A DNA stretch of 45,570 nucleotides from Flavobacteriales bacterium (GTDB taxonomy: Bacteria > Bacteroidota > Bacteroidia > Flavobacteriales > Flavobacteriaceae). Position 1 is the first letter of the stretch. Each line of letters begins with the position of its first letter. The notes under the pieces are model-generated. The model was not told the origin of the DNA. It ran no database searches and worked only from the letters and a program-made list of their open reading frames with translations. Location: the NCBI GenBank assembly GCA_018335925.1, contig JAGXRF010000113.1:1-45570 (forward strand). The letters run 5' to 3'. This document shows, piece after piece, positions 24,032 through 32,295 of the stretch. The position numbers were made by a program, and so were the translations under genes.

Positions 24032-25733
24032 TTAAAATCCAAATCAAAGGTTTTTTTAAGCAACTCAATAGCTGGGTTAATCTCTACAAATCGTTGGTAT
24101 TTGTCCTCTGTAGTGTAAGCTTTGTTGATGGTAATATGTTCATCCTCTTCTAATTCTAGTTGAATGTGGTGGTTGTGAAGCATACCTCTTAAGTAACCAA
24201 CCAGATCGTTTTTGATGCGTTCAAATTCCATTTTACTACTCGCATTTGGCACTTTATGAACAATGGTGGTTTCATTTTGGATGCTAGGTGTGTGTAAGGT
24301 AAACAAACTATAAATCATTTTTTCGCCATGAGACTCCATTTTTTGGGCAAATTTGTTCCATTGCACCATCAAATCATTTTCGGTAAATGGTTCAGCCAAG
24401 TGAATGGTTTCTTCTAAAACTTCCGGTTTAAGTTGTGCTAACAAGTCTTTTTTCTGTTGAATACTCTTTAAACTAAACGCTTTGATTTTGTTATCCTGGC
24501 TAATGGTTTTGCTTTCAGGAATTTCATAGGATGTTTTTGGTGCTTCAACAGGTGGATTTTTTTTGGTAGTAAGTACTTTTTCAGGAGTAACTATTTCTTC
24601 TGTAACTTCTGTGTTGCCTAATTTTCCGGTAAAATGAAACGGAGGGATTATGTATCCATCAACTTTTTTTTTTCTCCATCAAAAGTGATAGAGCACAATT
24701 GCATTAACAGCAATTCTACCAATAATCGTTGGTTTTGTGCAGTTTTGTATTTTAAGTCGGTTTGCGTACACAAGTCAATTCCCTTAATCAAAAACTCTTC
24801 CGAAGCTTTTTGTGATTGGTGGATGTATTTTTTCTTGGTAGCTTCTCCAACTTCCAATAACTCTAAAGTATTTGGATTTTTAGTCATCAACAAATCCCGA
24901 AAATGACTTGCCAAACCTTGCACAAAATGATGTCCGTCAAAACCATTACTCAAAACTTTGTCATACAACAATACACTTTTCGGAATATGGTTTTCTAAAA
25001 AGCAATCGGTGGCTTCCAGATAGGTATCGTAATCTAAAACTTGTAAATTTTCCGAAACTGCTTGGTTACTCAAATGGTTTCCACAAAAAGTGACCACTCG
25101 ATCAAAAATTGACAATGCATCACGCATGGCACCATCAGCTTTTTGGGCAATTTTCAACAAAGCATCTTCTTCAAAAGTAATGCCTTGGTTGGTGGCAACA
25201 TAAGCCAAGTAATTCTTAGCATCTTGTATGGTAATTCGCTTAAAATCGTATATCTGACATCTGGATAAGATGGTTGGAATTACCTTGTGTTTTTCAGTAG
25301 TTGCCAAAATAAAAATAGCATGTGCAGGTGGTTCTTCTAATGTTTTTAAAAAAGCATTAAAAGCTGCAGTAGAGAGCATGTGTACCTCATCTACAATATA
25401 TACTTTGTATTTTCCGGTTTGGGGTGGGATACGAACTTGATCTATCAAACTTCGAATGTCATCCACACTATTATTGGAAGCAGCATCCAATTCAAAAACG
25501 TTAAACGAAAAATCTTCGTTTGGATCGTCATAATCCGGTTGGTTGATTTTTCGTGCCAAAATACGAGCACAAGTAGTTTTACCAACTCCTCTCGGACCGG
25601 TAAATAATAAAGCTTGTGCCAAATGGTTGTTTTGAATGGCATTGAGCAACGTATTGGTGATATGTTGCTGCCCCACGACATCTTCAAAAGTTTGCGGACG
25701 ATATTTTCTGGCTGATACTACAAATTGTTCCAT
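24028..25733 (-). CDS. dnaX: DNA polymerase III subunit gamma/tau, with a -1 frameshift at an A10 run
   Basis: The clamp-loader ATPase. Zero frame (25733 to 24648) encodes 361 residues: Walker A 'TGPRGVGKTT' at 45-54, Walker B 'YIVDEVHML', 'LATTEKHKV' as sensor 1, 'GAMRDALS' as sensor 2, then the helical collar ending 'CSITFDGEKKK' and a four-residue tail 'LMDT' before TAA. The tau-specific C-terminus (to 24031, ending 'KKTFDLDFN') is in the -1 frame, open without interruption from the A10 run at 24664-24673. Joined after Lys-357 it gives 'EKKKVDGYIIPPFHF' and a 568-residue tau, matching flavobacterial tau proteins as I remember them ('FDGEKK...IIP'). The zinc-binding cysteines seen in E. coli DnaX are missing. 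Either the run is a recoding site or one A is missing from the sequence. Confidence 0.9.
24663..24673 (-). promoter_or_regulatory. A10G slippery run in dnaX
   Basis: On the minus strand ten A then G, read GAA AAA AAA AAG in zero frame. It contains the A-AAA-AAG heptamer used for -1 ribosomal frameshifting in E. coli dnaX and is also long enough for polymerase slippage, as at the A9 run in Thermus dnaX. The zero-frame stop is 12 bases after it. I see no strong downstream hairpin; a 4-bp TCCG/CGGA stem about 20 bases on is weak. Confidence 0.7.
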
Positions 25734-25739
25734 CGTTTA

Positions 25740-25771
25740 CAAATATAATGGGTTTTTGGTGCTTGGTACAA
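25740..25771 (-). promoter_or_regulatory. -33/-7 promoter of dnaX, very close to the start codon
   Basis: On the minus strand TTG (25771-25769), 21 bases, then TATATTTG (25747-25740). Only six bases separate it from the dnaX ATG, so the mRNA should begin at or next to the start codon. Confidence 0.65.
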
Positions 25772-25877
25772 GGCATCTAATGAAAAGTTTTTGACAATTT
25801 TGAAGAGTTTATTTTTCTAAAAAAATCATCTAAAAAAAGTTAATGTCTACTTAACCAACTATCTGAAAAATAAACCC

Positions 25878-25885
25878 TACTTTTG
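25878..25885 (+). promoter_or_regulatory. -7 element for typA
   Basis: TACTTTTG, an exact TAnnTTTG match, ends 18 bases before the typA ATG. There is no clear -33 TTTG. Confidence 0.55.
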
Positions 25886-25903
25886 CACGCGAAAATTTAA
25901 TTT

Positions 25904-27703
25904 ATGGAAAATATCAGAAACATTGCAATTATTGCCCACGTTGACCACGGAAAAACCACTTTAGTAGACAAAATCATGCACCACTGTCAGTTGTTTCGCG
26001 ACAACGAAAGTACCGGAGAATTGATTTTAGATAACAATGATTTGGAGCGTGAACGAGGCATCACGATTGTTTCTAAAAACGTATCGGTGACTTACAAAGG
26101 AACCAAAATTAATATTATTGATACCCCTGGTCACGCGGATTTTGGAGGAGAAGTAGAAAGGGTTTTGAATATGGCAGACGGAGTTTTGTTGTTGGTAGAT
26201 GCTTTTGAAGGCCCCATGCCGCAAACTCGTTTTGTATTGCAAAAAGCGTTAGATCTTAAGTTAAAACCATGTGTGGTAATTAATAAGGTAGACAAAGAAA
26301 ACTGTACTCCGGAAGAAGTACACGAAAAAGTTTTTGACTTGATGTTTGATTTAGGTGCAGAAGAATGGCAGTTAGATTTTCCAACGGTTTATGGTTCGGC
26401 AAAAAACAATTGGATGTCTGACGATTGGAAAAACCAAACAGATAACATTGAGCCATTGTTAGATATGGTTTTAGAACATATTCCTGCTCCAAGAGTTTCG
26501 GAAGGAACTCCACAAATGTTGATTACTTCTTTAGATTTCTCTAGTTTTACTGGTAGAATTGCTATTGGTAGATTGCAAAGAGGTGTATTGAAAGAAACCC
26601 AAAACGTGACTTTGATTAAGCGTGATGGAAAAATGAGCAAAACCAAAATCAAAGAACTACACACTTTTGATGGTTTGGGAAGAAAAAAAGTAGAAGAAGT
26701 AAAAGCAGGTGATATTTGTGCTTTGGTTGGATTGGAAGGATTTGAAATTGGGGACACTGTTGCTGATTTTGAAAATCCGGAAGCATTGCCAACCATTGCT
26801 ATTGACGAACCAACCATGAGCATGTTGTTTACCATCAACGATTCTCCATTTTTTGGCAAAGAAGGTAAATTTGTTACTTCACGTCACATCAAAGATCGTT
26901 TGAACAAAGAGTTAGAGAAAAACTTGGCTTTGCGTGTGAATGAAACAGACAGTGCAGATAAATTTATGGTTTTTGGACGAGGAGTGTTGCACTTGTCCGT
27001 ATTGATTGAAACCATGCGAAGAGAGGGGTACGAAATACAAATCGGACAGCCACAAGTAATTATTAAAGAAATAGATGGTGTTAAATGCGAACCAATTGAA
27101 GAATTGACTATCGACTTGCCAGAAAATGTTTCTGGTAGAGCAGTAGAATTTGTTACCATCAGAAAAGGGGAAATGTTGAGCATGGAACCAAAAGGGGAGC
27201 GAATGATCATTAAATTCTTGATTCCTTCGAGAGGAATTATCGGTTTGCGTAACCAATTGTTAACTGCTACAGCAGGTGAAGCAATTATGACGCACCGCTT
27301 TTTGGAATACCAACCAATGAAAGGAGAGATTCCGGGAAGAATCAACGGTTCGTTGATTTCTATGGAAAACGGTAAAGCTATTCCTTATTCTATCAATAAA
27401 TTACAAGATAGAGGTAAATTTTTTGTAGATCCGAATGAAGATGTATATGAGGGACAGGTAATTGGAGAAAATTCTCGTGGAGATGATATGGTGGTAAACA
27501 TTACCAAAACCAAACAGTTAACCAATTTCCGTTCTGCCGGTGCAGATGATAAAACAAGGATTGTTCCTGCCATCAAATTTTCGTTAGAAGAAGCTTTAGA
27601 ATATATTCAAAAAGACGAATACGTGGAGGTGACCCCTAAAAGCATTCGTTTAAGAAAGATTTACTTGAACGAAAATGATCGTAAGCGATATAAAATTGCT
27701 TAA
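25904..27703 (+). CDS. typA: Ribosome-associated translational GTPase TypA/BipA
   Basis: A 599-residue GTPase. G1 is 'AHVDHGKTTLVDK', the switch region 'ERGITIVSKN', G3 'DTPGHADFGGEVERVL', G4 'VINKVDK'. Domain II, the EF-G-like domains ('VLHLSVLIETMRREGYE' in domain III, 'EPIEELTIDLPE' in V) and the TypA-specific C-terminal domain ending 'IYLNENDRKRYKIA' follow. It binds the ribosome under stress and cold and helps 50S assembly. Full length. It stands alone with its own promoter and shares a bidirectional terminator with the convergent gene. Confidence 0.96.
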   Translation: MENIRNIAIIAHVDHGKTTLVDKIMHHCQLFRDNESTGELILDNNDLERERGITIVSKNVSVTYKGTKINIIDTPGHADFGGEVERVLNMADGVLLLVDAFEGPMPQTRFVLQKALDLKLKPCVVINKVDKENCTPEEVHEKVFDLMFDLGAEEWQLDFPTVYGSAKNNWMSDDWKNQTDNIEPLLDMVLEHIPAPRVSEGTPQMLITSLDFSSFTGRIAIGRLQRGVLKETQNVTLIKRDGKMSKTKIKELHTFDGLGRKKVEEVKAGDICALVGLEGFEIGDTVADFENPEALPTIAIDEPTMSMLFTINDSPFFGKEGKFVTSRHIKDRLNKELEKNLALRVNETDSADKFMVFGRGVLHLSVLIETMRREGYEIQIGQPQVIIKEIDGVKCEPIEELTIDLPENVSGRAVEFVTIRKGEMLSMEPKGERMIIKFLIPSRGIIGLRNQLLTATAGEAIMTHRFLEYQPMKGEIPGRINGSLISMENGKAIPYSINKLQDRGKFFVDPNEDVYEGQVIGENSRGDDMVVNITKTKQLTNFRSAGADDKTRIVPAIKFSLEEALEYIQKDEYVEVTPKSIRLRKIYLNENDRKRYKIA

Positions 27704-27714
27704 AACATAAAATT

Positions 27715-27747
27715 AAAAACGCTTCCAATTTTGGAAGCGTTTTTTTT
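27715..27747. terminator. Bidirectional terminator between typA and the barrel-protein gene
   Basis: A/T-flanked stem AAAAACGCTTCC / GGAAGCGTTTTT, more than ten base pairs, with T runs on both strands. It serves typA on the plus strand and the convergent gene on the minus strand. Confidence 0.9.
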
Positions 27748-27753
27748 AGAATA

Positions 27754-28986
27754 TTACATTATTCGATATAAAACATTAAAACTCAAACCTCCAATAAATC
27801 CTGGAGTAACACCTCTTCCAGAAGAGTCGTCATTTCCAAAGTCTCGATTGGTTTGGTATCTAATTTCTGTAGTCCATTTATTAAAAGAAACTCCCAAAGC
27901 TGAAGAAAAGCTCAATGTAGCATTGATGTCTCTTTCAAATTGTAAATGAATATCACTCACACTAAATTCAGGACTGTTAGTACCATTCTGGTAAAAGCGA
28001 TAGGTTCCATTTAACGGTAAGTTATATTCAAAAGCACCATCTAAATATGTACGAAAATTTCCTTTGTCAACAATGATTATTCTAGCACCTAATGCAGGAG
28101 TAACCACAAATCCGTTCATTTCAGCTTTTTCATGTATATGTGTGGCTACTACAAATTCAGTTAATTTAGTTCCTTTGGCTTCAATGTTTAAGCTTTCAAA
28201 ACTGGTTCTTAAAAACATAAAAAAGGTGTTTCTTTTGTTTAAAGCCAGTGAAAAATCAACTCCAAAATTTAGGTTTGCATTGGTAGAAGAAATATCAGAT
28301 TTATTGATTTCTTCTGTAGAATAACTATTAAGTTTTAAACCAACAAATGGATTAATAGCAATTGCTTTTTCTTTAATATTATTATTGTAAGTTACTATTT
28401 GGTTTTCTTGATTTATTTTGGTAATTATTTGTATTAAGTCCTCGTCTGTATATTTTAGTAGAACGAAATCTGCTGAATCAAAACCTTTATCTTTAAAAAG
28501 ATTGTATAAAATTCTTTTGTATTCTTCTTGGTTTCTTGCTTTAAGATTAACACACTTGGAATTATATAAAGGTTGTATTTTGCCTTTGTAAACGATGTAA
28601 TAAAAAGTTTTATCTTGAAAATTAGCTTTGTATAAGCTGATATCAGACTCAATCAATACTTGACTTAACATGAAGAGCTTTTCAGATTTTACATTTTCGT
28701 CTGAACAAGATCTGGATGAATTAAATCGATTGGAGTCAATAGTAATATATTGAATGATAAATTTAATGTTGTTTTCTAATTCAATATGTGCAATATTTTG
28801 TAATTCAATTAATTCACTATTTCCAGTGTTTGGTTTTACTTTGATTAAACTATCAAGAAAGTAAATTTTCCCATCTAATTGTTTTTGATTTTTAAGATAA
28901 ACTGTACCATTTTGGTTAAAGATTTGGGCATTAAGTGAAGTGAAAGTAAACAAAAAAATGCTTAAAGCGTAAAATAAATTTTTCAT
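27754..28986 (-). CDS. Exported protein with C-terminal beta-barrel region, unknown function
   Basis: 410 residues. A signal peptide (about 1-20, 'FLFTFTSLNA') is followed by a domain of about 180 residues with alternating strands: 'GTVYLKNQKQLDGKIYFLDSLIKVK', in two halves around residue 35, and two cysteines in 'SSRSCSDEN' and 'NSKCVNLKA'. From about residue 215 ('IAINPFVGLKLNSYS') to the end the pattern changes to repeated amphipathic strands typical of an eight-stranded outer-membrane barrel ('FFMFLRTSFES', 'TPALGARIIIV', 'YLDGAFEYNLP', 'GGLSFNVLYRIM'). I know no characterised relative. A TACTTTTG element lies 22 bases upstream. Confidence 0.7.
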   Translation of the reverse strand: MKNLFYALSIFLFTFTSLNAQIFNQNGTVYLKNQKQLDGKIYFLDSLIKVKPNTGNSELIELQNIAHIELENNIKFIIQYITIDSNRFNSSRSCSDENVKSEKLFMLSQVLIESDISLYKANFQDKTFYYIVYKGKIQPLYNSKCVNLKARNQEEYKRILYNLFKDKGFDSADFVLLKYTDEDLIQIITKINQENQIVTYNNNIKEKAIAINPFVGLKLNSYSTEEINKSDISSTNANLNFGVDFSLALNKRNTFFMFLRTSFESLNIEAKGTKLTEFVVATHIHEKAEMNGFVVTPALGARIIIVDKGNFRTYLDGAFEYNLPLNGTYRFYQNGTNSPEFSVSDIHLQFERDINATLSFSSALGVSFNKWTTEIRYQTNRDFGNDDSSGRGVTPGFIGGLSFNVLYRIM

Positions 28987-29008
28987 TAATAAATATTTTT
29001 GATTTTTA

Positions 29009-29016
29009 CAAAAGTA
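29009..29016 (-). promoter_or_regulatory. -7 element for the barrel-protein gene
   Basis: TACTTTTG on the minus strand, 22 bases before the ATG at 28986. Confidence 0.5.
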
Positions 29017-29081
29017 ACGATTTCAATAGTATTTGTTATTGAAAAATATATTTTTCTGAAAAATTTTTATACGTATTTATG

Positions 29082-29114
29082 AAAAAATGCTTCCTAATTA
29101 AGAAGCGTTTTTTT
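29082..29114 (-). terminator. Terminator of kdsA
   Basis: GCTTC/GAAGC stem flanked by A and T runs (plus a T-G pair), loop of eight, T tail on the minus strand. Its core resembles the typA terminator. It lies 12 bases past the kdsA stop. Confidence 0.8.
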
Positions 29115-29126
29115 GTGAAACATTAT

Positions 29127-29945
29127 TTAAAATTGGTTTACTGTATTTCGGATAGCAACCAATTTTTTCATCAAATCTCCAAAATAGTCTAAGTGCAACA
29201 TATTGGCACCATCGCTTTTGGCATTGGCTGGGTCAAAATGAGTTTCGATAAAAATTCCGTCTACTCCAGTAGCTATTCCAGCTTTGGCAATGGTTTCAAT
29301 CATATCTGGTCTGCCTCCGGTTACACCACTCATTTGGTTGGGTTGTTGTAAAGAGTGGGTGACATCCAATACTGTAGTAGCAAATTGCTTCATGGTAGGA
29401 ATACCTCTAAAGTCAACAATCATGTCCTGATACCCAAACATAGTACCTCTGTCGGTTACCATCACATTTTGGTTGTTGCAATCCAAAACTTTTTGAACTG
29501 CATGCTTCATGCTTTCCGGACTCATAAATTGTCCTTTTTTTAAATTCACGGTTTTTCCGGTATTGGCAGCAGCAACCACCAAGTCGGTTTGACGTACCAA
29601 AAAAGCAGGAATTTGCAACACATCAACATATTCTGCAGCCATAGTGGCATCTTCATTTTCGTGGATATCGGTAACGGTTGGAACATGAAACGTTTCGGAT
29701 ACTTTTCGTAAAATTTTTAAAGCTTTTTCGTTTCCAATTCCAGTAAAACTATCTACTCTGGAACGATTGGCTTTTTTAAAAGATCCTTTAAAAACGTAAG
29801 GAATTTTTAAATCGGAAGTAATACGTACCAAACGTTCTGCAATTTTCATGGCCATTTCTTCGCCTTCAATGGCACAAGGCCCTGATAGTAAAAAGAATTG
29901 GTTGGAATCTAAGTTTTTTATTTGTGGGATATTTTGTAAGTTCAT
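29127..29945 (-). CDS. kdsA: 3-deoxy-8-phosphooctulonate (KDO-8-P) synthase
   Basis: A 272-residue TIM-barrel enzyme that joins phosphoenolpyruvate and arabinose-5-phosphate to make KDO-8-phosphate for lipopolysaccharide. Family blocks: 'SGPCAIEGEEMAMKIAERL', 'FKGSFKKANRSRVDSFTGIG', 'VPTVTDIHE', 'VLQIPAFLVRQTDL', 'VNLKKGQFMSPESM' and 'HSLQQPNQMSGVTGGRP'. It carries the conserved metal-ligand Cys in 'GPC'. The 'FLVRQTDLV' and 'GYQDMIVDFRG' forms agree with KdsA rather than DAHP synthase. It is monocistronic with a -7 element 20 bases upstream and a clear terminator. Confidence 0.95.
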   Translation of the reverse strand: MNLQNIPQIKNLDSNQFFLLSGPCAIEGEEMAMKIAERLVRITSDLKIPYVFKGSFKKANRSRVDSFTGIGNEKALKILRKVSETFHVPTVTDIHENEDATMAAEYVDVLQIPAFLVRQTDLVVAAANTGKTVNLKKGQFMSPESMKHAVQKVLDCNNQNVMVTDRGTMFGYQDMIVDFRGIPTMKQFATTVLDVTHSLQQPNQMSGVTGGRPDMIETIAKAGIATGVDGIFIETHFDPANAKSDGANMLHLDYFGDLMKKLVAIRNTVNQF

Positions 29946-29965
29946 GTGATGAATAATTTGCGGTA

Positions 29966-29973
29966 CAAAAGTA
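29966..29973 (-). promoter_or_regulatory. -7 element for kdsA
   Basis: TACTTTTG on the minus strand, 20 bases before the kdsA ATG. There is no clear -33. Confidence 0.55.
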
Positions 29974-30095
29974 CAATTTTATATAGATTACCTAAAAAGC
30001 ATTTTTTCGGATTTGTATTTCTTTTGTTTTTTGCAAAGTAACTTACTAATTTGGTGAAAAAGAAAAACTAATTTTACTTTACATTCGTTTCAATT

Positions 30096-32285
30096 TTAAA
30101 CTACCAACAATCCTGCTTTTTTAATTTTCTCCATGGACTTTCCAAACCAAAACAATTCAAAATGGTCCCATTGGTTTTCGTAAAGGTTTCGAAAATCTTT
30201 GATTAATATAGTTCTACCTGAAACTAGATGATGATTGATTTGCTGTTGTAACCATTTGGCTTGTTCTATTTCCATTTCTACAGAAAAACGTTGGGTTCTA
30301 TTGCTAAAATGTAATTGTGCCACTTCCCAAGTAGTTCCTTTTTTACTCTTGGTAATAGTTTGTAATTGTATTTCAGTTGCCAACCAAACCAATTTTTGGT
30401 TTGGCTTTGGAGGTTGTAAACTGTTTTTGTTTTGAATGCATTTGGCAATGTAATCTTTGGCAATGGTAGTTCTAGGAATTTTGAAATCAAACCAGTAGGA
30501 GAGAGGTTCCTCTAAACCGATGCCATGCATGTAGTTGAATAACGACTTTTTGAGTCCGAAACTAAATTTTTCATGATTTACTCCTTTTTTGTCAGTAAAC
30601 TCCAAGTCGTTTAAAGCAAAAGAAACCTCGGGGTTTGCTACAGTTAAGCCATAACTTTTGGGGTCTAATCCAATCGGACTATGGGCAGTTAATGCAAATT
30701 GATGCCAAAAGCCGGATTGCAATACTCCCAAGGCAAATAATTGCCGAACCATTTCTAAACTATCTATGGTTTCTTGTTCTGTTTGGGTAGGATAGCCATA
30801 CATCAAATAAGCATGTACCATAATACCAGCTTGGGTAAAATGATGGGTTACTTGTGCCACTTGCTCTACTGTTACTCCTTTTTGGATTACTTCTAGCAAA
30901 CGATCGGAGGCAACTTCTAATCCACCCGAAACAGCAATGCAACCACTCGCTTGTAAAAGTCGACACAAATCGGCTGTAAAGCTTTTTTCAAATCGAATGT
31001 TGGTCCACCAGCTTACTACCAATCCTCTTTGGATAATTTCTAAAGAAACTTCTTTCATCAAAGCAGGTGGTGCCGCTTCATCCACAAAATGAAACCCGTT
31101 GTTTCCGGTTTGTTGGATGAGTTCTTCCATTTTATCTACCAATGCTTTGGCAGTAATGGGTTCGTATAAGCGAATATAATCTAATGAAACATCACAAAAA
31201 GTACATTTTCCCCAATAGCAACCATGAGCCATAGTAAGTTTGTTCCATCTGCCATCACTCCACAAGCTATGCATTGGATTGGCAACTTCAATAACGGATA
31301 AGTAGTCGTTTAATTTTAGGTCAGAATAATCGGGAGTACCTGTTTTGGAAAACGGATAATCTGGTTCAGAAGCATTGTTGCAATAAACTACTTGGTTGTT
31401 TTCCAATAGATAAGTTCGCTTCCATTCCATGGTTTGTGAAGGAAAAAGGGTGTTTTTCCAAAGCAATTCAATAGGTAATTCTCCGTCATCTAAAGTGATA
31501 TAATCAAAATATTGAAATACTTTTGGTTCTGTTAAACTCCTTAATTCGGTGTTGGCAAAGCCCCCTCCCATAGCTGTTTTGGTATTGGGATGGTTGGTTT
31601 TGATCCATTGTGCCATGCGAAAAGCACTGTATAAATTTCCGGGAAAAGGCACCGAAAAACAAACCAATTGTGGTTGATGCTCTTTGATTATTTCTTTTAA
31701 AATACCTATTCCCAATTTATCAATAAAAGTTGGAGGAGCAAGTAATTTTTCTTCTAATTCTGTCATTTGATACGCACTTCTTCCCAAACGTTCAGCATAA
31801 CGAGTAAAACCAAAATCGGTATCTACACAAGCTACTATTAAATCAGATAAATCTTCTAGATAAAGTGTAGCAAAATGTTTCGCTTTGTCTTGAAACCCCA
31901 TCGTACCAAATGCCCAATCTAATTCTTCGGTTATATGAAATCTGCTAGCTTTTGGTAAAAAGTTTTCACTACAAAGTAATCGTGCTAAGGTAGGCTCTTT
32001 GCTTTGTAAAAATTGGATGACAGTTTCTACCGTTTGTACATATGCTTCTTTCAATGCAACGATATGTTGCAAATTGGCATCTTGATTTTCAATGTTGTTC
32101 GATGCAATTGCAAAGACTTGTTGGAGGGTATCTTTGGTAAATAATTTCCAAATAACCTCCATTCCTAAATCTAATTGAAAAGAAGAAATTTGTTTGGTAT
32201 TTAAAAATCCTTTCAAATAAGCGGTAGCCGGGTAGGGTGTATTGAGTTGGGTAAAAGGCGGAGTAACAAGTAATAAATCTTTCAA
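30096..32285 (-). CDS. B12-binding-domain radical SAM protein, substrate unknown
   Basis: 729 residues. It opens 'LLLVTPPFTQLNTPYPATAYL', as in cobalamin-binding radical SAM proteins. A B12-type region spans about 190-275 ('GIGILKEIIKEHQPQLVCFSVPFP', with 'TKTAMGGGFANTEL'), but the DxHxxG cobalamin ligand is not visible. The radical SAM cluster Cys are 356, 361 and 364 in 'GCYWGKCTFCD', spaced CX4CX2C instead of the usual CX3CX2C. Later blocks 'VSGGLEVASDRLLEVIQKGVT' and 'HAYLMYGYPTQTEQE' complete the barrel. About 170 residues after it may bind a substrate. It starts ten bases after the rel stop, so it is probably co-transcribed. No RiPP precursor or pathway genes are adjacent. Confidence 0.82.
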   Translation of the reverse strand: MKDLLLVTPPFTQLNTPYPATAYLKGFLNTKQISSFQLDLGMEVIWKLFTKDTLQQVFAIASNNIENQDANLQHIVALKEAYVQTVETVIQFLQSKEPTLARLLCSENFLPKASRFHITEELDWAFGTMGFQDKAKHFATLYLEDLSDLIVACVDTDFGFTRYAERLGRSAYQMTELEEKLLAPPTFIDKLGIGILKEIIKEHQPQLVCFSVPFPGNLYSAFRMAQWIKTNHPNTKTAMGGGFANTELRSLTEPKVFQYFDYITLDDGELPIELLWKNTLFPSQTMEWKRTYLLENNQVVYCNNASEPDYPFSKTGTPDYSDLKLNDYLSVIEVANPMHSLWSDGRWNKLTMAHGCYWGKCTFCDVSLDYIRLYEPITAKALVDKMEELIQQTGNNGFHFVDEAAPPALMKEVSLEIIQRGLVVSWWTNIRFEKSFTADLCRLLQASGCIAVSGGLEVASDRLLEVIQKGVTVEQVAQVTHHFTQAGIMVHAYLMYGYPTQTEQETIDSLEMVRQLFALGVLQSGFWHQFALTAHSPIGLDPKSYGLTVANPEVSFALNDLEFTDKKGVNHEKFSFGLKKSLFNYMHGIGLEEPLSYWFDFKIPRTTIAKDYIAKCIQNKNSLQPPKPNQKLVWLATEIQLQTITKSKKGTTWEVAQLHFSNRTQRFSVEMEIEQAKWLQQQINHHLVSGRTILIKDFRNLYENQWDHFELFWFGKSMEKIKKAGLLVV

Positions 32286-32295
32286 AACTTTCAGT

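Noticed and set aside
24028..24444. A separate small gene at the end of dnaX
   Set aside because: The frame is open well upstream of its apparent TTG start to the A10 run, and the sequence is the normal tau C-terminus. It is part of dnaX.
26389..27345. Long minus-strand open frames opposite typA
   Set aside because: They lie entirely within typA and have no family motifs or start signals. They are a by-product of typA codon use.
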